DNA of 64,000 nt. Source: Pleionea mediterranea (lineage in GTDB: Bacteria; Pseudomonadota; Gammaproteobacteria; Enterobacterales; Kangiellaceae). The notes beneath the pieces are model-generated. The model was not told the origin of the DNA and did no database searches. It worked only from the letters and a program-made list of their open reading frames with translations. Position 1 is the stretch's first letter. The number at the start of each line of letters is the position of its first letter. Location: contig NZ_QGGU01000007.1 of NCBI RefSeq assembly GCF_003148745.1, positions 226,779 through 290,778 on the forward strand, given 5' to 3'. Shown one piece after another: positions 46,464-55,181 of this stretch. The position numbers were made by a program, and so were the translations under genes.

Positions 46464-47075
46464 TTACTCGGTGTAATGTCTGGCGGATTCAAGTGCGGTA
46501 GCTAAGTCAGCTTCAGAAGCCCATTGTCTATAACGCTCAAGCATGGATTGATAATGCTCAGGGATATCAGACTCGGGTGCACCACTGAATTGATAAGCCA
46601 TGCCTTCGATTAACCAGTCTGGCATGGTTAAGGTATTGATTGCCCCAAGATGTTTAAATTGTGCCCAATGCACCATTTCGTGAGTTGAAATATAGGGCTG
46701 CCAGGACTCAGGCGCAATAATGGTTCCTAAATAAGGGTATGACATGGCGCGTTCATTACCCCCACCAAATGAGGCGTAACAGGCTTTTGACCGACAATAA
46801 ACGAACTTAGCGGATGTATCATGGTGAATGCCGTGGGCCGTCATCTGTTTAACTGAAGCTAAATACAGCTCTTCGGCCATTGGCAAAGCCGCTTCATCAT
46901 CAACACAAACATTAGCCTGACAAATCACATTATTGGCAGAAGGTATGAGTAATCGAACCGGCTTAACCAGCCACCAGAGCATAACAGGCAGCGAAAGGAT
47001 AAAAAGAATAGAAAGCCGAATGATCAATAGAAGGATATCACCAGTGGTTTTAACAATTAAGCTTGGGCGAATCAT
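46464..47075 (-). CDS. Membrane-anchored putative gluzincin metallopeptidase
   Basis: 203 residues. One N-terminal membrane helix (about 15-40), then a periplasmic domain with four Cys in two pairs (VICQANVCVDD, VYCRSKACYA) and the zinc motif HEMVH at about 133-137, followed by the third ligand region WLIEGMAY. This HExxH...E spacing fits gluzincin-type peptidases (M1/DUF-like). The ATG at 47075 lies inside a 21-bp direct-repeat array and has no clear ribosome-binding site, so the start is uncertain. Confidence 0.7.
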   Translation of the reverse strand: MIRPSLIVKTTGDILLLIIRLSILFILSLPVMLWWLVKPVRLLIPSANNVICQANVCVDDEAALPMAEELYLASVKQMTAHGIHHDTSAKFVYCRSKACYASFGGGNERAMSYPYLGTIIAPESWQPYISTHEMVHWAQFKHLGAINTLTMPDWLIEGMAYQFSGAPESDIPEHYQSMLERYRQWASEADLATALESARHYTE

Positions 47076-47153
47076 CCAACTTGAGGGACAAATTATCTAA
47101 ATTGGGAAACGAATCATCCAAGTTGGGGAATGAATTATCTAAGCTGGAGCATA
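47070..47153 (+). repeat. four tandem 21-bp repeats over the metallopeptidase start
   Basis: Units begin at 47070, 47091, 47112 and 47133, each starting aat(c/t)at(c/c)(c/t)aa and ending in a G-rich part. A truncated copy continues into the coding region (about 47055-47069). The array contains the start codon. Confidence 0.7.
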
Positions 47154-47233
47154 TATCTGCCCCAGCTTAGAGGCAATCAAGATTAATACCTTGATAATCT
47201 ATAGCTTAAATACCTATAGATTGCTGCAGCGAA

Positions 47234-47560
47234 TTAAGCTTCCAGCGGCTTTCTGGTTTCTTTAATGAGCTCTTGCAACTCACCTTTTTGAAACATTTCG
47301 AGCAAAATATCGCAGCCGCCAATTAACTCACCTTTTACCCACAACTGTGGGAAAGTTGGCCAGTTAGCGTAATTCGGCAATTCGGCACGAATATCTGGAT
47401 TCTCAAGAACATCCACATACGCAAATTCTTCACCGCACTGCATTAATGCTTGTACAGTTTGAGCCGAAAAACCGCACATTGGCAGTTTAGGCGATCCTTT
47501 CATGTATAAAAGAATGTCGTTTTCAGCAATTTGCTGTTTAATGCGATCGACCGTTTCCAT
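47234..47560 (-). CDS. grxD: Monothiol glutaredoxin GrxD
   Basis: 108 residues with the CGFS active site (Cys29) in MKGSPKLPMCGFSAQ, and WPTFPQLWVKGELIGGCDI. CGFS glutaredoxins carry and transfer 2Fe-2S clusters, often with BolA. It is transcribed divergently from sodB. Confidence 0.95.
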   Translation of the reverse strand: METVDRIKQQIAENDILLYMKGSPKLPMCGFSAQTVQALMQCGEEFAYVDVLENPDIRAELPNYANWPTFPQLWVKGELIGGCDILLEMFQKGELQELIKETRKPLEA

Positions 47561-47812
47561 TAATACCTCAATTCATCAGTTGTAAGAACACCCCCGATCT
47601 TAATCAACCCTATGCCGATAAGCCACCCCATAAGCCCTAAAAAGGCAAATAAATCATTCTATGGTCAGAATTTCTGGTCATGGATATTTTCGATTACTCC
47701 CATTAGTTATAAAAAAAGGCCTGACAAGCCTTACCAAGAGTGACTACAATAGTGGGCTGTACCATACATTGTTCGATTAAACTCAAAATTAAACTTCGAA
47801 GGAGTTTTGAAT

Positions 47813-48391
47813 ATGGCATTTGAACTACCGGCTCTTCCTTACGCTAAGGACGCATTGGCGCCCACAATTTCTGAAGAAACACTGGAGTTCCATTACGGTA
47901 AGCACCACAACACATACGTTGATAAATTAAACGGTCTGGTAAAAGGCACCGAATTTGAAAATGCCTCGTTAGAAGACGTGATTAAAAAATCATCGGGTGG
48001 TGTATTCAATAATGCAGCACAAGTTTGGAACCACACCTTCTACTGGAACAGCATGAGCCCAAATGGCGGCGGCGAACCAGAAGGTGCATTGGCTGACGCG
48101 ATTAATGAAACCTTCGGTAGCTTTGAAGATTTCAAAAAGAAATTTTCTGAGTCCGCAGCTAATAACTTTGGTTCTGGCTGGACCTGGTTAGTGAAAAATG
48201 GCGAAGGTAAACTGGAAATTGTGAACACCTCTAACGCAGGTTGCCCAATTACTGACGGTTTAACCCCGCTGATCACCGTTGACGTTTGGGAACACGCTTA
48301 CTACATCGATTATCGTAATGCGCGCCCTAAATACCTGGAAGGCTTCTTTAAATTAGCCAACTGGGATTTTGCCGCTAAAAACTTTGCATAA
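47813..48391 (+). CDS. sodB: Iron superoxide dismutase
   Basis: 192 residues from ATG at 47813, chosen because GGAG lies eight bases upstream. Metal ligands: His in [11 protein letters not shown], His in VWNHTFYW, Asp/His in [25 protein letters not shown] and [10 protein letters not shown] are typical of Fe-type enzymes. It converts superoxide to peroxide and oxygen in the cytoplasm. Confidence 0.96.
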   Translation: MAFELPALPYAKDALAPTISEETLEFHYGKHHNTYVDKLNGLVKGTEFENASLEDVIKKSSGGVFNNAAQVWNHTFYWNSMSPNGGGEPEGALADAINETFGSFEDFKKKFSESAANNFGSGWTWLVKNGEGKLEIVNTSNAGCPITDGLTPLITVDVWEHAYYIDYRNARPKYLEGFFKLANWDFAAKNFA

Positions 48392-48412
48392 GCAATAACT
48401 TTAGAATTAAAA

Positions 48413-48438
48413 AAGGCTCCGCTTGGAGCCTTTTTTAA
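48413..48438 (+). terminator. sodB intrinsic terminator
   Basis: AAGGCTCC (48413-48420) pairs with GGAGCCTT (48425-48432), loop gctt, followed by T residues. Confidence 0.9.
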
Positions 48439-48550
48439 TCTTACATTTTTTATTCAGCCACAAATATATTTTGTGGCGTCATTTTAGAAAAACTCACCAT
48501 CCAATACTTTTGATGGGCTAATAATGTCTTGCTAAGTATTAAAACTTAGT

Positions 48551-48934
48551 TCAATCAACTGGCTCGCAGTGTTCGATAGAAAAATGGTACACTCGCTCTT
48601 CTTCAGAGTTTTTAACAGTAAAGCTTTTTGAATCGTGTGTTACAACTTTAAAATCATTACTCAATAGTTTATACAAAGTTGCACACTTCGAACGTGCATC
48701 CGTTTCAACTAGACCTTTTCTTTGTACATACTCATAGAACGTTTCGTCTTCTAAAAGATCTGGAATATCAATATCATCAATATTGAAAACCAAAACATCT
48801 TTCTCTTCTTTGCTTGTTGCATCTACTTTTTTAGCTTGATCTTTAGAAGCGCAACCTGACAGAATTATTAATAGAGTAAAGCTATAGAGTACATGATTTA
48901 ATTTCATATTTTTATTCATCTCCTTTAATTTCAT
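48551..48934 (-). CDS. Small lipoprotein at the end of the hipBA operon
   Basis: 127 residues at most; a start ten codons in (MKLNHVLYSF) is also possible, and AAAGGAG lies between the two. A lipobox (LSGCAS) predicts a lipoprotein. The rest is acidic, with two further Cys (RSKCATLY, IEHCEPVD). I do not recognise it. It overlaps the hipA stop by 4 bp (ATGA), so it is translationally coupled to the toxin gene, which is unusual. Confidence 0.7.
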   Translation of the reverse strand: MKLKEMNKNMKLNHVLYSFTLLIILSGCASKDQAKKVDATSKEEKDVLVFNIDDIDIPDLLEDETFYEYVQRKGLVETDARSKCATLYKLLSNDFKVVTHDSKSFTVKNSEEERVYHFSIEHCEPVD

Positions 48935-50268
48935 TCAAACCAGCGTAACCTGAACGTACTCAATATATAATTCGCAAATTTATTATCAACGTCAGCTTTG
49001 TTCGCGTAGTTTAACCAACTCGTTGTAATGGATAATATTTGTTCCAGTATATCTTCGGCATCTTGTTTTTTGATATTGGCAATTTTAGCCACGGCTAACA
49101 AATCTTCACGTTGAAAATTATCACGCTTGCCATTAATACTCATTTGGTGTTGCGCCGTCCAAAGCCCATCGGGATTATACGAAAAACACACATCAAATGC
49201 CGGCGATAGCCGCCACTTTCCGGCTTTATTCATAACGTAGGCAATGTTTTTAGTGTGGTCATCCTGATTCCGAGTAACTGCATTAAACACCATACGCTTA
49301 AACTGTTGCAGCTTGTCATCTTTGGACAATTCCAGTTTGTCCATAACAGAAAACGCTTGTTCGTAACTGTGCGCGCCAGCCATATTAAAATCCAGATGAT
49401 TGATGGCGCATAAACTTTGCACATGCAACTTGTCACCATTATCAAAACGATCGAAGCGCTTGGTAATAAAATGCGCCCGACCGTTTTCTTGCAATAAATG
49501 ACTGTCCATCATGGTGATCCCACAGTCTTTTGCCATTAAATAATAAGCGTATTCAACACGGCCAAATCCTTGAGGATCATTCAGCTCTTTATCTCGATTA
49601 TGTTGAATGCCATCAAATTTTAAAATCCAGTAACTGAAGGAGTCCGGAGCGGTTATTTGTCCGGAACGAATTTCATTACTTTGTTGATCCCAGGCGACGA
49701 TGGCTTTGGCGCGAGCACCACCGGCTGACGTGCCTATTCTGATGATATCTTCAAAGGCTTTTTCTTTTTGCCGGTCATACTCAATATTGGCCATTAACGA
49801 TTGCCGCTGCGACAATACATCGTTTGCCAAAGAGACCATGGTATCGATTTCGATCCTATGAGACTGGCCTGTTCGACCACGTGTTGACGGCTGAAACTCA
49901 AGCGCACCCATGCCACGATTGCCCATATAACAGAGTCGCTCTATCGGCGAAAAGCTTGCCTGGCTTCGTCCCTGTTTTGCAAGCCAGGCATCTATCAGTG
50001 CATTACCGAATTTATCGGGCAGACTGTCGGCCAGTAATCCTGGCAAACCAAAATAGGTGTCTTTGTTTAAACCGGCAAACTGATAAACCCGATCACTTAG
50101 CGGCATGGTCAGTGGCGCAGGCTGGGTATTTTGTTTTAAAAACTCCGGACGGTATTGAAAATCGGCAATGCCTTTTTCACGGTTCCAGGCAACTGCGGCA
50201 ATTTTTTCACCCCATAACACCACATCGGCCACTTCCACCCGTGCTTCAGATTGTTGTTGCGTTACCAT
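48931..50268 (-). CDS. hipA: HipA-family serine/threonine kinase toxin
   Basis: 445 residues. HipA N-terminal subdomain (about 15-115), Gly-rich loop GTSAGGARAKAI, substrate/catalytic loop NAVTRNQDDHTKN and the metal-binding SPAFDVCFSYN. All look functional. E. coli HipA phosphorylates glutamyl-tRNA synthetase and causes persistence; other branches modify other targets, so the target here is open. It overlaps hipB by 7 bp. Confidence 0.9.
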   Translation of the reverse strand: MVTQQQSEARVEVADVVLWGEKIAAVAWNREKGIADFQYRPEFLKQNTQPAPLTMPLSDRVYQFAGLNKDTYFGLPGLLADSLPDKFGNALIDAWLAKQGRSQASFSPIERLCYMGNRGMGALEFQPSTRGRTGQSHRIEIDTMVSLANDVLSQRQSLMANIEYDRQKEKAFEDIIRIGTSAGGARAKAIVAWDQQSNEIRSGQITAPDSFSYWILKFDGIQHNRDKELNDPQGFGRVEYAYYLMAKDCGITMMDSHLLQENGRAHFITKRFDRFDNGDKLHVQSLCAINHLDFNMAGAHSYEQAFSVMDKLELSKDDKLQQFKRMVFNAVTRNQDDHTKNIAYVMNKAGKWRLSPAFDVCFSYNPDGLWTAQHQMSINGKRDNFQREDLLAVAKIANIKKQDAEDILEQILSITTSWLNYANKADVDNKFANYILSTFRLRWFE

Positions 50269-50603
50269 GTCCAGTCGCCCTGCTCATCATCTGGCTGAGC
50301 TTTTGACGAACTCTGACGCTCGCCCGTTGCCCGCTGCCGTTTACGACCTTTTAACTTAGCCAGCTCAACCGGACTGATGCTTGCCGTTTCCATTAATGGC
50401 TGCAACAGATCCTCGGCCTTCAATGCCAACAGTATTTTGACAATCGTAGACAGCGAGGTGCTATGTCCTGTTTCTGCCTGCACCAGTGTTCTACGCGAGA
50501 TGTCGGCGCTCTTTGCCACTTGCTCCTGACTTAAATTTGCGTCAAGTCGTGTTTGCTGAAGCTTCTGACCAATCTTTTCGATAATTTGCTGCTCTTGCTC
50601 CAT
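50262..50603 (-). CDS. hipB: HipB-like antitoxin / repressor
   Basis: 113 residues. XRE-type helix-turn-helix (about 8-65: LDANLSQEQVAKSADISRRTLVQAE) and a Lys/Arg/Ser/Asp-rich tail ending in DWTW. HipB binds HipA and represses the operon. GAGGAG lies eight bases before the ATG. The upstream region carries three matching inverted repeats. Confidence 0.88.
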   Translation of the reverse strand: MEQEQQIIEKIGQKLQQTRLDANLSQEQVAKSADISRRTLVQAETGHSTSLSTIVKILLALKAEDLLQPLMETASISPVELAKLKGRKRQRATGERQSSSKAQPDDEQGDWTW

Positions 50604-50738
50604 GCTATACGCTCCTCTAAAAGGGATCTGTCACTCCGCTTTCACATACCGTCTTATATGCGTTGTTTTTTATAGGTTGTTTGTTATACGTTTTCTTCTA
50701 TGAACTCTATACAAGCACACCACCAAAAGCAATATTTC

Positions 50739-50754
50739 GAGTAAAAATATGCTC
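50739..50754 (-). promoter_or_regulatory. hipBA operator-like inverted repeat O1
   Basis: GAGTA-aaaata-TGCTC, nine of ten arm positions symmetric, at about +24 to +39 relative to the inferred start of transcription. Confidence 0.5.
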
Positions 50755-50784
50755 ACAATCTATACAAATAACGATTATGCGTAA

Positions 50785-50812
50785 ATTATAGCTCAAACAA
50801 CACAATAATCAA
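50785..50812 (-). promoter_or_regulatory. hipBA promoter
   Basis: Reading the minus strand, TTGATT (50807-50812) and TATAAT (50785-50790) are separated by 16 bp. It lies between operator-like sites O1 and O2. Confidence 0.65.
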
Positions 50813-50814
50813 TA

Positions 50815-50834
50815 TTGAGTATTATATTACTCAA
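50815..50834 (-). promoter_or_regulatory. hipBA operator-like inverted repeat O2
   Basis: Perfect TTGAGTA-ttatat-TACTCAA, two bases upstream of the -35 box. Confidence 0.65.
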
Positions 50835-50854
50835 ATTAGCCAATATATTTAGCT

Positions 50855-50874
50855 ATGAGCGTTTATTTACTCAT
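50855..50874 (-). promoter_or_regulatory. hipBA operator-like inverted repeat O3
   Basis: ATGAGCG-tttatt-TACTCAT, same 6-bp spacer, two mismatched arm positions, 40 bp upstream of O2. Confidence 0.45.
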
Positions 50875-50925
50875 TAATTAAAATAAGTGACTCCAAAAAG
50901 AGTAGTAAGCGTAAACCGGATAAAG

Positions 50926-51168
50926 TTATTGTAAGGCGGCGTCGAGCACTTGTTGAATCAGGCGCTGATCGGCCTGCTCGATGTTATCCTGAGTCATGCA
51001 GTGGGCCACATAATCGCGAACGGTTTGTGCGGGATCTGCGACATCATCAAACTGCTGATGCGCCAAGGCAACCTGTGGGATCACATAGCCAATGGCAAAC
51101 AGGTCGTATTCTTCGTCGGCTTCCATTTCGCGTAAAAGAGTTTCCGTTTTAGTCCAAAAATCAGTCAT
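50926..51168 (-). CDS. YfcL-like small protein
   Basis: 80 residues, acidic and helical (MTDFWTKTETLLREMEADEEYDLFAIGYVIPQVALAHQQ). The central ELFAIGY-like and DPAQTVRDYV parts resemble the YfcL family; function unknown. Confidence 0.65.
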   Translation of the reverse strand: MTDFWTKTETLLREMEADEEYDLFAIGYVIPQVALAHQQFDDVADPAQTVRDYVAHCMTQDNIEQADQRLIQQVLDAALQ

Positions 51169-51254
51169 TTAAAACCTCTCGATTGATTCCGCCATAATAA
51201 TAGAAAGCAAAGCTATAATAAATAGAACAAACAGACGCATCATACAGGTTTATT

Positions 51255-51518
51255 ATGGGTGTACCTACCGAGAAAGAGTTACAACAAGCATTAACGACCG
51301 CAGCGACCATGCGGGAACAAAATAACGATCATGACTTTATTGCCAAGTCGTTGTTGAACCTTAACCACCGTGTAGAGCTACTGGAAAAAGTAAAACATTA
51401 CGCCAAATTATATTTGCGTTCCGGTCAGGGATCTCAAGAACACACGCTGCTATTAAGAGCCATCGACAAAGCCGAGCGAGCTGCGCTTAACTCCACCGAC
51501 GGACTCGACAAGTTCTAG
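51255..51518 (+). CDS. Small conserved helical protein of unknown function
   Basis: 87 residues, no membrane segment (PTEKELQQALTTAATMREQNNDHDFIAKSLLNLNHRVELLEKV). I recognise it only as a conserved hypothetical of gammaproteobacteria. Its TAG stop is the first three bases of a MITE-end motif, so the native stop may have been altered. Confidence 0.6.
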   Translation: MGVPTEKELQQALTTAATMREQNNDHDFIAKSLLNLNHRVELLEKVKHYAKLYLRSGQGSQEHTLLLRAIDKAERAALNSTDGLDKF

Positions 51519-51530
51519 AGCGTGTTTGTC
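51516..51530 (+). repeat. solo MITE terminal motif at a gene end
   Basis: TAGAGCGTGTTTGTC differs by one base from the ends of the element at 31.7 kb. No matching inverted end lies nearby. Confidence 0.45.
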
Positions 51531-51567
51531 TAAAAGTAATTCAAAATAAATTGTAAACAGATAACGT

Positions 51568-52377
51568 TTACGTTGCGGCTTTCATCCGCTCAACAAACAG
51601 TGCCAGCTCAGACAACATTTTTGTTTTGTTCGATAAATTATTTTCAATAATGTTAACCACAGCAGAACCAGAAATGGCTCCTTTAAAGCCATGGGCTTTT
51701 GCTTCAGTTACCTGCTCCGGCTTTGAAATTCCAAATCCCATAACAGGTGGCGCGGCGTTGTATTGAGTCAGTTTTTGCATAATATCTTGAGACGGCATTT
51801 TTGCTGCAATGCCTGCACCAGTAACACCGGCCCGACCTAAAACATAAGTGTAACCTTTACTCAGTTTCGCCACTTGTTGCAAAGTTTTTTCACCAGGATT
51901 AGGTGGTAAAATATGCACCGACTCGACACCGTGTTTATTAGCAATACCATCAAACAGCGTTGATTCCCGTAGTGGTACATCGGCAATCAATACCGAATCA
52001 ATTTGATCGGTTGCGCATTGTTTATAAAATGCTTCAATACCTTTGCGATAAACAAGATTGGAGTAGAGTAATAAACCAATCGGGATATCCGGAAAAAGCT
52101 CTCGCACCCGCGCCAGTATTTCAAATGAGCGAGTGGTCGTCATATTTGATGACAGCGCACGAATGGCCGCCGTTTGAATAACCGGGCCATCCGCAACCGG
52201 ATCAGAAAACGGAATACCAAGCTCTAAAGCATCGGCGCCCGCTTCAACCAATGTTTTAATAATGTCTATTGATGTATCAAAATCAGGATCACCCAGCATC
52301 ACAAAAGGAATAAACGCAATACGCTTTTGTTGATCACATTGACGGAATAAAGATTCGTAACGACTCATAATAATCAC
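51568..52377 (-). CDS. trpA: Tryptophan synthase alpha subunit
   Basis: 269 residues, TIM barrel. Catalytic Glu in [16 protein letters not shown] and Asp in [17 protein letters not shown] near the phosphate site. It cleaves indole-3-glycerol phosphate to indole. Last gene of the trp operon, overlapping trpB by 4 bp (ATGA). I see no clear terminator after it. Confidence 0.97.
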   Translation of the reverse strand: MIIMSRYESLFRQCDQQKRIAFIPFVMLGDPDFDTSIDIIKTLVEAGADALELGIPFSDPVADGPVIQTAAIRALSSNMTTTRSFEILARVRELFPDIPIGLLLYSNLVYRKGIEAFYKQCATDQIDSVLIADVPLRESTLFDGIANKHGVESVHILPPNPGEKTLQQVAKLSKGYTYVLGRAGVTGAGIAAKMPSQDIMQKLTQYNAAPPVMGFGISKPEQVTEAKAHGFKGAISGSAVVNIIENNLSNKTKMLSELALFVERMKAAT

Positions 52378-53690
52378 TGGCCTTTTTCTGAATGACTATT
52401 GGATGAACTGGAGGATGAATTTGCTGACTGTTCAGCGGCCTGCTCTAAATCACGCACGTAAGCCAAATCTTTATCACCACGACCGGAAAGATTGACCAAT
52501 ATGTGTGTGTTATTGTCGGAAGCCTTGGCTAGTTTAAGGGCATACGCCAGCGCATGGGACGATTCGAGAGCTGGAATAATCCCCTCCCTTTTCGACAGTA
52601 ACTTAAACGCATCCAATGCTTCCTTATCGTCAGCCACTTCGTATTGAGCGCGACCAATTTCTTGCAGATAAACATGTTGAGGACCAATGCCAGGATAATC
52701 CAAACCGGCAGAAACCGAGTAAGACTCTTCGATTTGCCCAACATCATCCTGCATAATTTTTGTGTGAGAACCGTGTAATATACCAAGGCTGCCTTTAGTA
52801 AGTGTTGCACCATGGTGCTCAGTATCAACACCTTTACCGGCCGGTTCAACCCCCACCAGCTTAACGCTTTTATCCTCGATAAAATCAGCAAACAGCCCAA
52901 TTGCATTTGAACCACCACCGACACAGGCAATGGCATAATCCGGTAGTCGTCCGGTTTGCTCAATCATTTGTTGTTTCGCTTCTTCGCCAATCATTTTGTG
53001 AAATTCACGAACAATGGTGGGAAATGGGTGAGCACCCGCAGCGGTGCCTAATAAATAGTGAGTATCGTCATAAGAAGCAGCCCAGTCTCGTAATGCTTCA
53101 TTGATCGCGTCTTTTAAAGTGCCGCTACCATTATCAACGGGAATTACTTTTGCGCCCATTAACTCCATACGGTAAACATTCGGTTGCTGACGAGCGCAAT
53201 CAACCGCTCCCATATAAACAACGCATGGTAAATCCATTAACGCGCAAGCAATTGCCGTAGCAACGCCGTGCTGGCCTGCTCCTGTTTCGGCAATGATACG
53301 CTTTTTCCCCATTCGCTTTGCTAATAAAACCTGACCCAGCACCTGATTGGTTTTATGGGCACCGCCATGCAACAAGTCTTCGCGTTTCAAAAATATTCGA
53401 CCTTGTTTATCGTTAGTCAGATTTCGACACTCGTAGAGTGGTGTTGGACGACCGGCAAAATTTTTCAACAGCGCATTAAACTCACTGACAAATGACTCAT
53501 CTTCAATGGCATCGTTAAACGCTTGCTCCAGTTGCTCAAGAGCGGGGATTAAAATTTCCGGTACAAACATTCCGCCGTACTGTCCAAAATACCCCGGACT
53601 GCCCAAGTTTTCATTCGCTTCAAATTCGCTGGGCGACTGATCACTTATAGGCTGTTTATCTGTGGACGCTTTATGTTGGTTATTACTCAT
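52374..53690 (-). CDS. trpB: Tryptophan synthase beta subunit
   Basis: 438 residues from ATG at 53690, with AAGG six bases upstream; an ATG 18 bp earlier is less likely. PLP lysine in [15 protein letters not shown], phosphate-binding [21 protein letters not shown]. Compared with the usual ~397 residues it has an extra polar N-terminus (about 30 residues) and a Ser-rich C-terminal tail ([15 protein letters not shown]). It makes tryptophan from indole and serine. Confidence 0.97.
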   Translation of the reverse strand: MSNNQHKASTDKQPISDQSPSEFEANENLGSPGYFGQYGGMFVPEILIPALEQLEQAFNDAIEDESFVSEFNALLKNFAGRPTPLYECRNLTNDKQGRIFLKREDLLHGGAHKTNQVLGQVLLAKRMGKKRIIAETGAGQHGVATAIACALMDLPCVVYMGAVDCARQQPNVYRMELMGAKVIPVDNGSGTLKDAINEALRDWAASYDDTHYLLGTAAGAHPFPTIVREFHKMIGEEAKQQMIEQTGRLPDYAIACVGGGSNAIGLFADFIEDKSVKLVGVEPAGKGVDTEHHGATLTKGSLGILHGSHTKIMQDDVGQIEESYSVSAGLDYPGIGPQHVYLQEIGRAQYEVADDKEALDAFKLLSKREGIIPALESSHALAYALKLAKASDNNTHILVNLSGRGDKDLAYVRDLEQAAEQSANSSSSSSNSHSEKGQ

Positions 53691-53726
53691 ACAAAACCTT
53701 CTTAACATTCAAAATTCATTCATGCA

Positions 53727-55181
53727 TCAGGCTGCGTAGTTCATGCGACACTGATTAAAAAACTGTGAAATTAGCTGGCTGGATTTTTCACCTTTGTTTT
53801 CTTCAACACCACTGCTTAAATCTAGCATTACGTTGGAAAACTTGAACAGTTTGGAAACATTGTCGGCGTTTATACCACCAGCAATAATAATATTTTTCTC
53901 ATCAAGATGTTTAAGCAGCTCAGGCAATAAAGACCAGTCAAACGATTGTCCCGTGCCCCCTTGCTCCGAATCCGATTGATAATCCACTAATACTTTATCC
54001 GCGTAACGGCTTGCATGAACGATTAGCTCAATATTATTGTGATTTACAAGCGGTAGCGCCTTCCAGATTTCAACCTGTGACTGCCCGGAATCATTGAGTG
54101 CCGTGCGAACCGCGGATACCTGTTGCTCGGTTTCATAACCATGAAGCTGTACCGCACTAAGCGAACACTGCTTTGAAATATCGGCAATGGTATTTGCGTC
54201 TTCATTAACAAACACGCCAACGTAGCGTCCGGGAACTTGAGTACAAATTTGTTCTGCCTGTTCAGGAGTAACGACACGGACAGACTTACTATAAAACATT
54301 AAACCGACATAACTTGCCCCGGATGTAAATGCCTGCTCGGCAATATCAACCGTGGTGACACCACAAATTTTAATATTGCCATAAACCAATTGTTTTGCAG
54401 CCTCAGCAACTTCATCAGCAGCCATCAGAGAGGAACCCACTAAAAAACCGTTCACACAGGGTGCCAAACGGTTAATGTCAGCTCGGGTATTAATGCCCGA
54501 CTCAGAAATAACAATACGATCCTTAGGAATTAACTGACTTAACCGTTCCGTGTTTGATAAGTCGGTGGTTAAATTGGTTAAGTCACGGTTGTTGATACCT
54601 ATAATATTGGCATTTAGATCAATCGCCCGTTGACACTCTTGTTCACTGTGCACTTCGGTTAACACATCGAGGTTTAAATCCGACGCAGCTTTGGCCAATA
54701 GTTTGTATTGCTCATCACTTAATACCGACAGCATTAATAAAATAGCATCAGCGCCATAAAATCGGGCTTCGTATACTTGATACTCATCAATAAAAAAGTC
54801 TTTGCATAAAACCGGCTTGTTGGTTCGCTTGGCCACGCTGTTTAATAAAATATGATTGCCATTAAAGTACTGCTTATCGGTCAGAACAGAAAAAGCATCG
54901 GCACAAGACGAATAAGCGTTTAAACAATCCTCAACCTTAAAGTCTGGACGAATATCTCCCTTTGAAGGAGATGCACGTTTATATTCTAAAATAAATCGGT
55001 TGCCGGGTTCCGACAGTGCCGCTTTCAATGATCGATGCGAGGGTTGGCAGTTATCAATCAGATCAGCAATCGGCACCGCCTGTTTTCGTTGTGCCACCTC
55101 ATCGCGTTTATTATCAACAATTGTCTGTAAAACATTATTTTGTAATGCGTTAGTCTGTAAAGAATAAGGCTTATCCGCCAT
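53727..55181 (-). CDS. trpCF: Fused indole-3-glycerol-phosphate synthase / phosphoribosylanthranilate isomerase
   Basis: 484 residues with two TIM barrels. N-terminal IGPS (about 15-265: FILEYKRASPSKG, VLCKDFFID, GINNRDL, ISESGI) and C-terminal PRAI (about 268-480: KICGVTTVDIAEQAF, GVFVNE, LVDYQSDSEQGGTGQSFDW). The fusion is typical of many gammaproteobacteria. It overlaps trpD by 11 bp. Confidence 0.97.
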   Translation of the reverse strand: MADKPYSLQTNALQNNVLQTIVDNKRDEVAQRKQAVPIADLIDNCQPSHRSLKAALSEPGNRFILEYKRASPSKGDIRPDFKVEDCLNAYSSCADAFSVLTDKQYFNGNHILLNSVAKRTNKPVLCKDFFIDEYQVYEARFYGADAILLMLSVLSDEQYKLLAKAASDLNLDVLTEVHSEQECQRAIDLNANIIGINNRDLTNLTTDLSNTERLSQLIPKDRIVISESGINTRADINRLAPCVNGFLVGSSLMAADEVAEAAKQLVYGNIKICGVTTVDIAEQAFTSGASYVGLMFYSKSVRVVTPEQAEQICTQVPGRYVGVFVNEDANTIADISKQCSLSAVQLHGYETEQQVSAVRTALNDSGQSQVEIWKALPLVNHNNIELIVHASRYADKVLVDYQSDSEQGGTGQSFDWSLLPELLKHLDEKNIIIAGGINADNVSKLFKFSNVMLDLSSGVEENKGEKSSQLISQFFNQCRMNYAA

